Below are positions 36,347-48,800 of a stretch of 64,000 nt of DNA, piece by piece. The DNA comes from Poronia punctata. Taxonomy: Eukaryota; Ascomycota; Sordariomycetes; Xylariales; Xylariaceae. A program made the position numbers and the translations under genes. Position 1 is the first letter of the stretch. The number at the start of each line of letters is the position of its first letter. Below the pieces are notes generated by a model that saw nothing but the letters and a program-made list of their open reading frames with translations, was not told the origin of the DNA and searched no databases. The DNA lies in contig MU401460.1 of NCBI GenBank assembly GCA_022579005.1, forward strand, positions 59,396 to 123,395, read 5' to 3'.

Positions 36347-38643
36347 AGTTTTCTTCTCTCTGTCGTCGCCGCGCCGCGCCGCTCCGAGCCGAACCGAACC
36401 GAGCCTTTCGATCAAAAAGTGTAGGGAGAAAGAGAGTCTACTACTGGTCTCTCATTCATCCAACGTGACACTGGACTGGCAGGGTTGCAACGAACACATA
36501 TGCACACGTGGGAGGAGGAGGAGGAAACGAGGGGCGGCGAATAAAACGAAAAGAAAATCTAGGGATTCCAAAGACCCAGTCAAGTAAGTCCCTCCACACA
36601 CACACACGATGGGGAAGAGAGAAAGAGAGAAACAGAGCACGCCACGAGGAATATATTATCCTACCAATACCAGTACAATAAACCCGTGGGGAAAAAATGG
36701 GAAAGGTTTACAGTGTCAGGACCAATTTTGATTTGCATTGCATAAAAAAAAAATCCTCGAACCCTTTTGATATCCTAACCTAGATAGATAAAAACCGCGT
36801 TTTACCATTGTCGAAATAGTTCTAGTAATTAGCTCCAAAGGTCGGGATCAGACTCCTCGTACCGAAAAGCAGAACAGCGGAATCTTCTTGCAAGTCGGTT
36901 GTTGATCAATGTCCCCAGAAGGACAAGATATCCGGGCTTGGCCCATGTCGATCCTATACCTGTATCGCATAGCGCTTCTGTGTGGTACGAACTAGATAGT
37001 CTAACAAGGGGTTGTTGTTGTTGGGGGGGGGGGGGGGAGGAAAGTTTGAGTGATGAAGCTTTTCGGATTATATCCACAATTCATGTCAACCCGATTCCTT
37101 GGATTGGCACAGACATTTCTGTTTTGCTTAAACATACCCTATTCGGGAGGGAGAGGATGGAGGATGGAGGAGGAGGGAAGATGAGGAAGAAGGTGGACTT
37201 TGACCGAGCCAGAACCCACACCTATGGCCATATCGGGCCGGTACTCGCTATCCACCTTACCTAATCTAACGGTTAACCTCTTTTATCCCTAATAACCTAT
37301 TCTACTTTTCTACTTACTTAATTACCTAATCTTGTCCTAAAGGCTAACGGCATATGAAATAAAAAGCCCCTAACCTAGTGCTGCATTGAACTTTTACGTT
37401 GTAGGTATTGCGAAACGGCGTACCGACCGGAAAGGAAGGCCTTTGCGCGACTCCACCACACCACCTCCCCCCCCCCCCCTGCGCGATATGGACTCCGTGG
37501 AAAAACGACGACCACATCCTAAAAAGAATTATGTGCGTTTAAACAAACCGGCCGTGAGATATCAAATGAACTAGATATGTCCCAGCCTACATTTTACACA
37601 TGCACACATTCGTAACCCATATCAATATCTTACCTACCACTCTTCCCATCTGACAATAAAAGACAGGCTGTTTCGCTACATATCTAAGATGTAAGGCCCA
37701 ACGAGGTCTTCCTATTGTAGGTAGGGAAAATATCTAACCTAAACACCTTGATCAGCGCGTAGATAGATAAGATGTAGGTATCTCGTGTATGATCGTTGAA
37801 CCCACACAACTAACAAAAAAAGCTTAGCATTTCGAATCGGGCACATCACATCACGTCACGTCACGTCGTTGCCCTGTGCGCCCATCCGTCCCTGTTGACG
37901 TGCATAATGATTTTGATCGATGAGATAGGTACGAGGTAGTTAGTATCTTGGATAGTAGGTTAGGTAATCATACAGTATGTACAGTATCGATGTTGGTTGG
38001 TAAGGAATACAGTGAAAATCGCCAAACCCCCAAATTGGCGTCATCTCTGGCGTGATTGATTTCGTGCGTACGCGTAGGACGACCGACGATCGTTACCTAG
38101 TCTACACTTTGGTACTTTTTTGAAGCTATCCACAAATTGACGAGTATGTACCCCGTATCTGCCCGGGCTGTCGGTGACCATTCTCCTAGTCGGTTGTAGA
38201 TCTCTAATCTACCTAAGGTTCTGTCCGATATCTTGGAAACAGAAGAGTGACTGAAACACAAAGGCAAGCTAATACAACTGTGCTAAAACTTGCCTAACCT
38301 AAGTAATTATTACTTTGGTCGTAGATGCTGCATATACGTGTTCACGTACGTGTGTGTATTACCTCCCGTCGGGGGAGTTGTCCATCGTTTACTATGGCTC
38401 CTTCCCGTTGTTGGATAACCTTAGTCAAGCCGTCCTGCCCCCCTTTATCCTCATGCTCATCTACGTACTAATAAATTTTAAAGGAACTGTAATGATGGCC
38501 ACACAATTTGGAAGTAAAAGACGTCACTGCTTCCACGATTCAAATGCTAATCTCAAGGCGATGGAGGCTAAGGCTATAAGGCTTACTCAACGGTGTCGAG
38601 AATCATCTCGTAAAATGTGGTAGTTCCGCATTGGAGATGAGAT
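36347..38643. other. Intergenic region
   Basis: About 2.3 kb with no supportable gene. It contains a GC-rich GCCGCGCCGCGCC-type stretch and pyrimidine/purine tracts upstream of the rhodopsin-like gene (36360-36660), a G15 run at 37023-37037, a C13 run at 37467-37479 and scattered TAGGTA words. The frame at 38315-38623 shows no feature. Confidence 0.5.
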
Positions 38644-40546
38644 CTAGCTTGACGTTTCCCGCTTGCTTTCGACGGCCATGGTTGGGAGATATTTCATGTC
38701 CACATGTTCGTTACTGGCAAGATCGATGATTCGAACCGCGTCTATACTAACAATGCCTTCTTTCAACGCCAAAAATTTGAGCTCAGTTGCATGGCAGGTG
38801 CCCGGTGCGAGGGGCCCAATCCGGACGTCGGCACTCAGGCACATCAGTTCGGCATCGTCCACGATACTGCTAGATTGCATGGCATAGACCACGTTGTCGT
38901 CCAGGGTAGCCTCGGCCACATCTATGCCTTTGGGTGTTGTTGCCGGCGTAGACTGATCTGGCAGCGGCGACGTTGACGGTGGCCGGGTAACCCGCGACTC
39001 GTTGCGCCTGCGCTTGGGGATAACTACCATTGCTAGTTTTCTGGGTGTCGCCGATTGTTTCTGCGATTGGTTGGCCACCAACACATCCCAAGAGAACGTA
39101 TCCCCGACCAAGATTTGGTGACGGGGAGGGGGCGCGGTGAAAGTTACAGTGATTCCCAACGACTGTACCGGCGTCTCCGTCTGGGTCGTAGATGCCTCAA
39201 GAGAAGGCAGAGCGTCAGGCCTCGCTACCGAAGGCGCTATCAACGAAATGGCACTTTCGCCGCCAATGGACAGTTGGCTTGGCCGGTGCGCACGCTGGAT
39301 TGGCTGCGTCGTAGATCCATATCCGGGATTGACAGGGACGGTGAAATCTACTGCTGCTGTCCAGGCCATTTTTAACAAAGGTGTGGTATGGCTATCTACC
39401 AAAGCCCTTGCCAAGATTGCAATGTCCAAGTCTCTGACCGAACTTTGCGACCCAGCATCGGCGTCGTCGATCGGAGCGATACGATATAGGAATGTGACAT
39501 GATCGTGTGCAACACATGACAACGGCGGAGAGACGCCGGCGTATTTCGTCAGGTCTTCTACCGTTGCCCCGTCCATGGCGAGTGATATCTCGTCGAGAAT
39601 GATCTCGCATTCGAAAAAGGGAGTGAAATCAATCTCCAGCATAGCAATCCTAGCCGCACTGGGTAGGACGGTGTTTGGATGTGTGAATCTTATTCGTGAA
39701 TGTGCCACTGGGTATATGCGTAGCGACAGCCTCGATAGAGAGTCGATGGGACGTATGAACTGCTTAACCTGCTGCGTATTAGGGGCTACACGTGATACCC
39801 GCAGTGCAGAAAGTCGAGGCTGTATCCCATTCAGGGCCGGATCACTGGCAAATGCCTCTAGCAGATTGAGGCTGGAAGGTACGCCACTTTGCATGTAACC
39901 GGTCCGCAGCCCACCGGAAAGCTGGCCAGACGTAGACCTGGAGCCAGCTGTCGCTACGAAAACAACAGAGGGGGTCTGCAGGCGCATTCGGGGCCGGTTG
40001 AGAAAGACGGATGTCCGCCATACGGCGATGCCACCCCCTGATTCGCTACCATCGGCTTCATCTTGGCCAGGAGACCGCCGAATGACGACGATAGGATCTT
40101 GAGAACCGTCCAAGGTGTCCGAGTATATGACCTCGGAAGCAGGGGAGCTATCGCGGTCCGGGGTACTTCCATTGACAATCTGGGCATCTAGTGTGATAAC
40201 GAGACTTTTCAAAAAGGCAGCCTGGACAGCGTCATCCTCAATGTATGGGATCTTGAGAACAAGTATGACATGGACGGATTCATCTAAGAGTCTGTATATG
40301 AGCACATAATATGATAAAGGATACGACAGGATTAGCGCCAAGGAGTGGCTCACCGAAAAACAACGAGTCTCGTTGTTCTATGGAATCTAGAAGCTCTTCG
40401 AAAGAGATGCCCTCGTCATTTTTAAATATTTCATCAGGCGCGAAATCAGTAGCGCGAGGAACAAGGTACACGAGTCTAGACTGTTCAGCTAGATCCAGGT
40501 CAGGCTGAAGTTCGGGGTATGTGTGAGAAGAAGAACTGTCGCCCAT
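38644..40546 (-). CDS. trs65: TRAPPII complex subunit Trs65
   Basis: Exon 1 is 40546-40354 and exon 2 is 40283-38644. The 70-bp intron (GTGAGC..CTTAG) gives 610 residues. The splice restores DSLFFDESVHVILVLKIPYIEDD, the conserved N-terminal block. I chose ATG 40546 (MGDSSSSHTYPEL). The C-terminal half carries the family's immunoglobulin-like region, with VTFTAPPPRHQILVGDTFSWDVLVANQS and the diagnostic ending ADVRIGPLAPGTCHATELKFLALKEG..SIDAVRIIDL (TRAPP trafficking subunit Trs65, PF12735). Trs65 is a fungal subunit of TRAPPII, which acts with Ypt31/32-type Rab GTPases in late-Golgi traffic and cell-wall material secretion. It is divergent from prp40 across about 700 bp. The family assignment is strong. 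Confidence 0.9.
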
Positions 40547-41249
40547 TGCGGCCAAACTTGGGTGACGAATATCACCAAAGCGAAATCTTGCTCAGATTCA
40601 TGGACGGTCTAGCTAGCCCTGTTCGAGCTTCAGTTGGAGGCATTCGATGTTTATAAATTATGACAGTGATGACACCCAATTTGCAGTTGTATGTACGTGT
40701 AAGTTGTTGGTATTATTGCTCCCAGGCACCGGCACCTACCCCTTAACGTGTACGAGAGGTAGCTTCGAGTAGGTTAGTAGATTTGGTGGTTGCTGTGGGT
40801 ACTAATACCTACCTCCTTCCTTCTACTGACCTGTGCTGTGCTGTGGTTGGTGCATTACCCATGGAAATGGAGGTATCTTCTACCTACGAGCTACTTGTAC
40901 AGTTTCAAAGGCCTACCTACAAATGCGCCACAAAAACGCCACTGATTTCCTAATACTGTAAGTGGAACTACTACCTACGAGTACTCGTACCTCGTAGTCT
41001 AGACCGCGGCTTACATAATTACATATGCGCCTTGTCTAGGGATGTGGCTGATTAAGGCAGGTACCTATTGGAGCAGCAGAAAATTGACCATCGCCTTCGG
41101 GATGTTGCCATATCACCAACAATAATGGGCACGCAAGGAGCAGAAACAACATCATAGCATTTGCAAGCCCACCAAGCGTATCGGCACATCCTACTCCGGA
41201 GCAGTTCACTAGCATACGCCGTTGCGCATTTGTTATCAAAGCTGACAAG
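40547..41249. promoter_or_regulatory. Divergent promoter region between trs65 and prp40
   Basis: About 700 bp between the two divergent start codons. ACCTACCT/TACGAG words occur near 40735-40815 and 40970-40990. No specific factor site is claimed; the shared-promoter role is inferred from orientation only. Confidence 0.45.
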
Positions 41250-44151
41250 ATGAATGGAGTTAATGGTCATTTTGGCCAGCCGAATCCATGGCAAGAATTC
41301 AAGAGCCCTGATGGGCGCGTCTATTTCTATAATTCGCTGACGAAAGTCACGCAATGGACGAAACCCGAGGAGATGATGACTCCGGCCGAGGTATGCCTGT
41401 GTCTTTATCCCGATACTCGTGGGAGCGCATCTAACTTACCATGTTGCGTAGCGCGCTCTGGCGAATCAACCATGGAAGGAATATACTGCTGAGGGTGGTC
41501 GGAAATACTGGTATGATACGGAAACGAAGCAGAGCTCCTGGGAGATGCCCGAGGTCTATCGCAAAGCGTTAGGCTTTGACACGCCTACACCAGTGTCAGT
41601 AGTCCGACGACGTCCTTTTGCTTGATGGTGCAAATCTAACACTAATCGAATAGCCCTGGCGCGCCTTTTAATGCGCCTGAGAATTCCTTTCCACCTTCTT
41701 ACGATGCCCCACGCGATCGCCGTGACCAGCGAGAACACCGCGACCGTCGAGATCACCGTGATCACCGAGACCACCGCGATCACGACCGCCGCGACTATCG
41801 AGACCATCATGATCATCGCGACCACCGAGACACCTTTGGCGAATCGCGTCAGATTGCATACGGCAATGATCCTCGATCCCAGGCTTTTGTCCCCGCTAGC
41901 AATGAGCCCGAATTTGCCAATGCTGAAGAGGCCGAGGCCGCCTTCACTAAATTGCTTCGCCGAAGCGGTGTACAACCCGACTGGACTTGGGAACAAGCGA
42001 TGCGTGCTACGATCAAGGATCCTCACTTCCGCGCTATCAAGGACCCCAAGGATAGGAAAGCGGCTTTCGAGAAGTACTGCCATGACATGGTCGTGCAAGA
42101 CAAGGAGCGTGCCAAAGACCGGCTAGCGAAGCTACGGGCAGACTTCGCGACCATGCTGAAGAGCCACCCCGAGATAAAGCACTACACGCGTTGGAAGACA
42201 GCCCGACCTATGATCGAGGGCGAAACGATATTCCGATCTACCAACAACGAGGATGAGCGACGGCAGCTTTTCGAAGACTATATCGTCGACCTGAAAAAGG
42301 CGCATGTTGAGACTCAGGCCAATCTTCGCAAGAGCGCAATGGACGGGCTTCTCGATTTGCTGCCAAAATTAAACCTCGAACCCTACACTCGCTGGTCCGA
42401 AGCTCAAGGCATGCTCAAGTCAACTGCTCCTTTTCAGAATGACGAGAAGTATAAAGCCCTGTCTGGCTTGGATATTCTAACTTCATTTCAAAACCATATC
42501 AAAGCTCTGGAGCGGACTTTCAACGAGTCTCGACAAGCTCAGAGAAACAAGAAGTTCCGAATCGAGAGGAAGAACCGCGATGCCTTTGTCGGCTTACTCC
42601 AGGAACTACGAAGAGCCGGCAAAATCAAGGCCGGTAGCAAATGGAGCCAAACATTCCCTCTGATCGAGAATGACGAGCGCCTGAAGGCGGTTTGCGGTCA
42701 GCCTGGATCCACTCCGCTCGACCTGTTTTGGGATGTGGTCGAAGAAGAAGAGCGTGCTCTCCGTAGCACGAGAAATGATGTCCTAGATGTCATGGATGTA
42801 AGTCTTGTCGATGCGGAAACAAATCACAGTACATGTACTAATATGTGCAAAGGATAATCGTTTTGAGTTGACCCCCAAAACTACGTTTGAAGACTTTATG
42901 GCTGTCTTGAAGAATGATCCACGCAGTGCTAATATAGATCATGATATTCTGACACTGATCTTTGAGCGGGTAAGTTGTTCAATTTTTTCTTCTCCTTTTG
43001 GGCGTAAGCATGTCGAGCATGGCTAACCAAAAGAAAAAAAACAGCTTCAGGAAAAGAAGTCCAAACGGGCCTCGGATGAGGAGAAGCACACGGAGCGCCA
43101 ACAACGCAGAGCCATTGATGATCTCCGTTCTTACATTAAGCGGTTAGAAGTTCCCATCACTGCTGAAGATACGTGGGAAAAGGTCCGGCCTCGACTCGCC
43201 CGCGCTGCTGAATTCCAGGCCGTGACCTCGGAAGAAGCCCGTCGAGGGGCTTTCGAGAAGGTCCTTCGTCGAGTCAAAGACAGGGAAGAAGAAGACCGGG
43301 AGCGTCATAAACGCAGGGATCGGTCGTCGATTGATCGCGGTACGTATCGAGATCGGGAGAAGGGAGAACGGCCTCACCGTAGTGATCGGGCGCGACCCCC
43401 GCGTCACAGCCGGAGTCCAGAGCCAGATGCATATGAAGCCGACCGCCGTAAGGCAATCGCGGAACGCGAAAAGAATCATCGTAAGTCCAGCATGGCCGAA
43501 AGCTTACTCTCTGACCGTCGGCCGGCCGATGCCCCGCGTGACCGTGAACGTGATGTGCGGGACCGGGACCGTGATCGCGACCGGGAACGCGAACGTGATC
43601 GTGATCGGGAAAGAGACCGAGACCGTGAACGCGAAAGAGGAGACCGTGAACGCGAGCGAGATCGGGAACGTGTTCGAGATCGAGACCGGGATCGTGAGCG
43701 TGAGCGAGATAGAGAGTACGTACCTCGGTCGAGACGCGACGACCCCCCCCCTAGCTATTACGATCGGGAAAGGCGGGATCGCGAAGAAGAGCGCGAGAGA
43801 ATCTATCGTCGCCGGGTAGAGAGGGGTCCGGTAGAGGAACTACCTTACGGAGATGAACGACCAACTTCTTCGAGACGACGCCGAGCCGATGACGACGATG
43901 AGCCTGGCCGTCGAGACTCGAGAGATTCCAAGGTACGAGAGGCCCTACACGTTGTTATGATGTCATTATATTACCTTGTTACTAACATATGTATGCAGAG
44001 GCTGAAGAGAGAGAAGACTCCCCGTGAGCGTACACCGGCGCGCGAAGTTCGTCCTAAGACGAAAACGCCGCCTGCAGCTCCGCCACCAGCTGAACAAGAA
44101 GACCCGGGTGTACATTCCGGTAGTGAAGAAGGCGAGATTGAGGAAGACTAG
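41250..44151 (+). CDS. prp40: U1 snRNP-associated pre-mRNA processing protein Prp40
   Basis: Six exons (41250-41390, 41452-41594, 41654-42797, 42853-42969, 43045-43932, 43999-44151) encode 861 residues. Introns are 61, 59, 55, 75 and 66 bp. Two WW domains lie at about residues 11-43 ([20 protein letters not shown]) and 50-84 ([20 protein letters not shown]). A highly repetitive Arg/Asp/His linker follows (about 105-140), then a series of FF domains beginning with [40 protein letters not shown] and [20 protein letters not shown]. The C-terminal third is an Arg/Asp/Glu-repeat tail ending in an acidic GEIEED. Prp40 bridges the U1 snRNP at the 5' splice site with branch-point factors in commitment complexes and acts in the nucleus. 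The RE/RD tail is longer than in yeast Prp40, as is usual in filamentous fungi. The last intron (43933-43998) is 66 bp, stop-free and in frame. Confidence 0.93.
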
Positions 44152-45818
44152 CTATTCAGCCTTACCTATTGAGTGAAACCGCTATCACCGATTTTGCACG
44201 TCTGGACTACATGACTCTACACACACTGAATATCCCATTCAGAATGTAGGATTTCGAGTACCAACCCATGTGTGTGGGGGGGGGGGGCTCTCCTTTTGCC
44301 GTTTTACCGCAGTCCAGGTCGGACTATTATACCACCATGATCCAGACGGCACCAATAGTGCAAACAAGACTACCTAGCCTTTCTAGGTTCGCTCTTGCCG
44401 ATCTCGATCCAGCCTCGAGCCTGGAAAATATAAAAGAAATTCACTCCTCCCAAGTACGTCTAGTATTCTAATAAGCTAAGCGTCCCCTGGCACACACACT
44501 TGGAATTTGATGACGTGGCTTCTGCAATGCAGTCTGGTCTGGCCTACCCACCAGGGAGCGGCGTTCTTATTTCAACCCAAAAAATGCCAAAAATGCCATC
44601 ACCTTCCCCTCGGCGACATGGTTCGAAAACACCGATTTCATCTCGTCGCTTGGGTCTGAGCTCATTCCGTACGTTTTCTCTTAAGGCATGTTCTGTCCAA
44701 CAACTTGACACGTAAAGGAGGACTGAGTTTTACAGAACATGCCCCGACCCCCTCCCCCTTTTTTACTTTTCTATTTTTCCTACTCGTTGTTCAGAGCGCA
44801 AAAAGAGGAGACTCGAGCCGGAGGTCGGTCGGGGGGGGATGTTTGGAAAGGCAACATGACGAGCGCCTTTGGGGAAGTCATGCCATATATATATATATAT
44901 ATATGCTCTTGGTGTGTATCAACCCTCCTTTCCCCCGCTCGCCCTTCATTAGAATCTTTATTCCTTCTTTCTGCCTCTGCCACGATATAATCCGTAGTAT
45001 AAAAAATAAATGATGTGTTATTTGATCTGCCGGTGTATAATGTAATGTAAAAACCCGAAGCAAAACTAAAGTGGTATTCCCGTCATACAGAGGAAGAAGA
45101 CGTTTGTCAACTGTCCAATATGTGCCTATGCTGTTCCCAACTTCCTAGTATTGCCTGCATTTAGAATTAGAATGCCCTGCTTAACCAAATACCAAGACCG
45201 CTTTAACGTATGAATATCCGCCTTCTAGGTGTCGTCTGTTACTGCGGCCTCTACGACAATCACTGGATTTTAACGGCTGCATCGGACATAGATTGTATCT
45301 TAGTTTTGTCTCTCATCTGCTATCAACATATATAAAAAGGTTATATCAAAGGCTGGATTACATCGCTCGGAATCGAGACTCCGGAACATGAGGTAACCCT
45401 ACCCATGTTGGACGACAGTCATCCGCTTGACCCGTTTACCCCTCAATCTGTAGAGCGAGACCCATTGTGAAAGCGCAAGTCCGTGCCACATACACAGCCC
45501 TCAGATTGGGCTCTGGGCCGATAGACAGCCCTACTTAGTTGGACGGTGCCACAGCCTACAGCCTACAGCCTACAGCCTCCACAGGACCAGGTATAACAGG
45601 GGATAGATTGTCGTCTGCGTCCGACTCCTCTGGCTCTTCGCTGTCCTCGCCATCGTCGTCTTCTGCACATGATAATTCATGAGCCCCTTTGCCATGTTGG
45701 CGTTTGGCGTTCCGTTTTTGAACTCCTAGAACGCCGTTTGTTGATGTCCGGGGCACGCGCCGGTTGTGCCTGTTCTTATGTCCGTCTTTACGGTTATGAC
45801 GTTTAGGGATGCCCCCTT
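44152..45818. other. Convergent intergenic region between prp40 and rli1
   Basis: 3' UTRs of both genes. It contains a G12 run at 44276-44287, a (TA)n tract at about 44885-44905 and four tandem copies of the 7-mer ACAGCCT at 45551-45578. The acidic/basic minus-strand frame at 45556-45822 overlaps the final rli1 exon in another frame and is rejected as a gene. Confidence 0.5.
45551..45578. repeat. Four tandem ACAGCCT heptamers
   Basis: Four perfect copies of a 7-bp unit lie about 240 bp beyond the rli1 stop codon, probably in its 3' UTR. Confidence 0.85.
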
Positions 45819-48800
45819 TCATGAGCTGTTGTCTTCCTCGAGGAAGAACTATAGTCGTCTGTCAGCGCCGGCTCGTCTATCTCTTATGTCCATGTGATGC
45901 TTACATAGTTTCCGCTCAGCTTCTGCTCCTGGTCAAGCTGGCTGTTGAGCTTGTTGATGCGCGGCCTGTAATTAGTGGGATCACGTCGGAACGTCACGTC
46001 CAGATTCTTCAAGAATCTATTGCAACCCGTGAGCAGGGATTCAGGCTTGTTAGCGTGAGCATCGACACCGGGTTGACCGTCAAATACAATGACACGATCA
46101 GCCAGGTAGGCTAATGGAAAGATGTGTGATTAGTATACGCCATGTTATTCAGCGCTCGTGGCGGGATTGTCTTACTGGCCATGAGGAAATCGTGCTCCAC
46201 AATGAATGCCGTCTTCTTAACCGACATCTAGGAAGTGTGTCAGTACAACCGTCACCCGGTGCACATGCCGGCTCGGACGGTGACATACGATAAAGCGTTT
46301 GATGACGCGGGCGGCAATGATACGCTCTGCGACCCAAATCAGTGCACGTCCATCCCATATGTTGTTTGAATCGCTACGTACGCTCAGAGTCGAGATAGGC
46401 GCTGGGTTCATCGATCAAGTAAATATCGGCCGGGACACCCAGGGCCATGACGATGGCCACACGTTGTAATTCACCACTGTGCTCTCGATATTAGTATGGC
46501 GGTGCTCACCGGTCCATCGTCGGATACCTTACCCAGATAGATTCTTGACTTCCTACAAACTTAGTTAGCAGGTGGAGGAATAAAAGCTTGGGATGTAAAC
46601 GTGGTGCTTGCCTGGTCGATAAAATCGTCGAGTTTCAAGGGCTTGACAACATCGGTCTGGAATTGTGGTGACAAAAACGACTGCTTGATGCGCTTGAAGA
46701 ACAATTGTCGCACCGTTCCTGTATATTCATAGTCAACGTTTCGAGGTCTTTAGACGAGGTTTGGAGCAAGTAGTGCCGCAGGAAACCGCTTCGCCCGAGA
46801 CAGCATAATGTCTCTCTGGGGAGGAGGTCGAAAGGAAACGTGGCAGAGGAAAATATATTTAACCAACCTTCGAATTTTGGCGTGATAGTTTGCGGCTTCA
46901 TGCTGACTCTCATATCTGGTACCTTATTCCCACTATCGGGCTTCAAAGCGCCGGCAAGAAGACGACAGAAACTTGTTTTTCCAGTTCCGTCTGTGAACAA
47001 TACGGGTTAGCAATCGCTGTGGATAAGAGGACGGACGAGAGCGTGAAGGGGTAAGAAACAGCAGGGTATTCTATGTGGGCAAAAACGGCCCCGAGACCGC
47101 CAAGATGGCATTGAAAGATAGTGTGTAGGTTTAGGTTGGCTTACTTTCGCCCATCATAACCAGAATTTCAGAGTCGGTAAAGTCGCCGGCATCGATGCTC
47201 AGCTTGAAGTCTCCAAGCGTCTTCTCCATCTATAAAACGAGTTAGTCGAGTTGACTCAGCCACTGAAAGATCGCTGTCTCCAAAAGCCGAGAGAGAAAAG
47301 TGGGAAAGGAAAAAGAAGGACGAAAAGCGAGATGGTGATATTTCTGATGGAATATCCACGAGCGGCTTAGAAATTAAAAAATATACGTACCTTCGGGTAG
47401 TTGAAACCACGGGCTTTATCAGCCTGGAACTCATCCGTGCCCTCAGAGATGCGGAAGGTTAACGATTCGTCTCGGAACCGCAAGTTTTCCGTGGGGATAT
47501 GGCCATCCAGGAAAATATTGATGCCTTCGCGGACGGAATATGGGAGCGTGACAACACCATACACCGCGGGCTGTCCGTAAAGAACGCATATGTAGTCAGA
47601 CAAGTAATCGAGCACGGACAAATCGTGTTCTACCACGATAACGTAGGATTTGACTCCAAGGAGAGACCGAATCATCCGGCCTGCCGACAAACGCTGTTTG
47701 ACCTTTGGAACCATGGTGTTAGCCCTTTGCTGGTGCGTAGACATAAGGAGACATTGGGATTACGCAAAGGCTCGCCCCTGGGAAGGGAGTGACCAATGAC
47801 ATAATATGGGAACATATTATAGTGTCGCCGGAACGGAAAAGGGGCACTTTATACTTACATCGAGATAAGAACTCGGCTCGTCGAACATGTATCTGGGCGG
47901 AGAATCAGATTAGGCTTGGGATTTTGATCGCTAGGAGACCCATATTCGCGTCACCACTTACACATCTGCCTTTTGCACACAAACGGTGCCAATTGCAAAT
48001 CGCTGTGCGCGCGTCGAGTCTCGTTAGTAAACGACACACAAACAAGCAAATCTTATAACCGCGATCGGGGTCTTCTTCTTGTCCATAGACTGTTACTGAC
48101 CTGAAGCTCGCCACCAGAGAGCTGGTTCACCTCGCCTGGATCGTTCCATCAGCAATTAGCAGCTTGCAGGATGAAGTGGTAAGCTTACGGTCCATCAAAT
48201 GGCGAAGTTCCAAAGTGTCAAGCACCTCATCCACTACGAATCACGTCAACCTAATTGGCTCGTACAAATTATGATACGGATCCGCGTACTGTTATCCATG
48301 GCAGATCCTCTCTCAAGGAGGAAGCGGACGCTCTTGTCCGGGGTCTTCACTGCACGTGGTAATTGATCCACATATCTGCCTGGTCAGTATCCAGAGCCCC
48401 TTGAGCAGGTTAGGGAGACTAACTGGGGCTTGACAACAGCCTTGAGGTTATCTTCGAGTAGTCTGGTGAAGTAATCTGGAGAGTTTGATGTTAGACAAAT
48501 GTAAGGGGTTGGCGACGGTATCATGTCCTACTCTGCAACTCTGAGCCTCGGAAGTATTTGATGACGTCTTCCCAGTCAGGAGGATTGTCAAACCTGCCCA
48601 GGTTTGGCTTGAGTTTCCCGCTGAGGATCTTCAGTGCTGTACTTTTCCCAATACCGTTCGTTCCCACGAGACCGAGTACTTGGCCGGGCCGAGGGGTGGG
48701 CAGGCGATGAAGCTTGAAGCTGTTGGCCGAGTACCGGTGGGTGACTTGGCTCTCGAGGTTTGTCGGAAGATTGATGATGGTAATGGCGCCAAATGGGCAT

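Noticed and set aside
38315..38623. 102-codon plus-strand frame with a hydrophobic segment
   Set aside because: The start is weak, the hydrophobic stretch is short and no family is recognisable. It is probably 3' flanking sequence of trs65.
41556..42098. 180-codon minus-strand frame opposite prp40
   Set aside because: An artefact of the RDH repeat tract, which stays open in several frames.
45556..45822. 88-codon minus-strand frame, basic then acidic
   Set aside because: It overlaps the last rli1 exon in another frame and reads through the ACAGCCT repeats.
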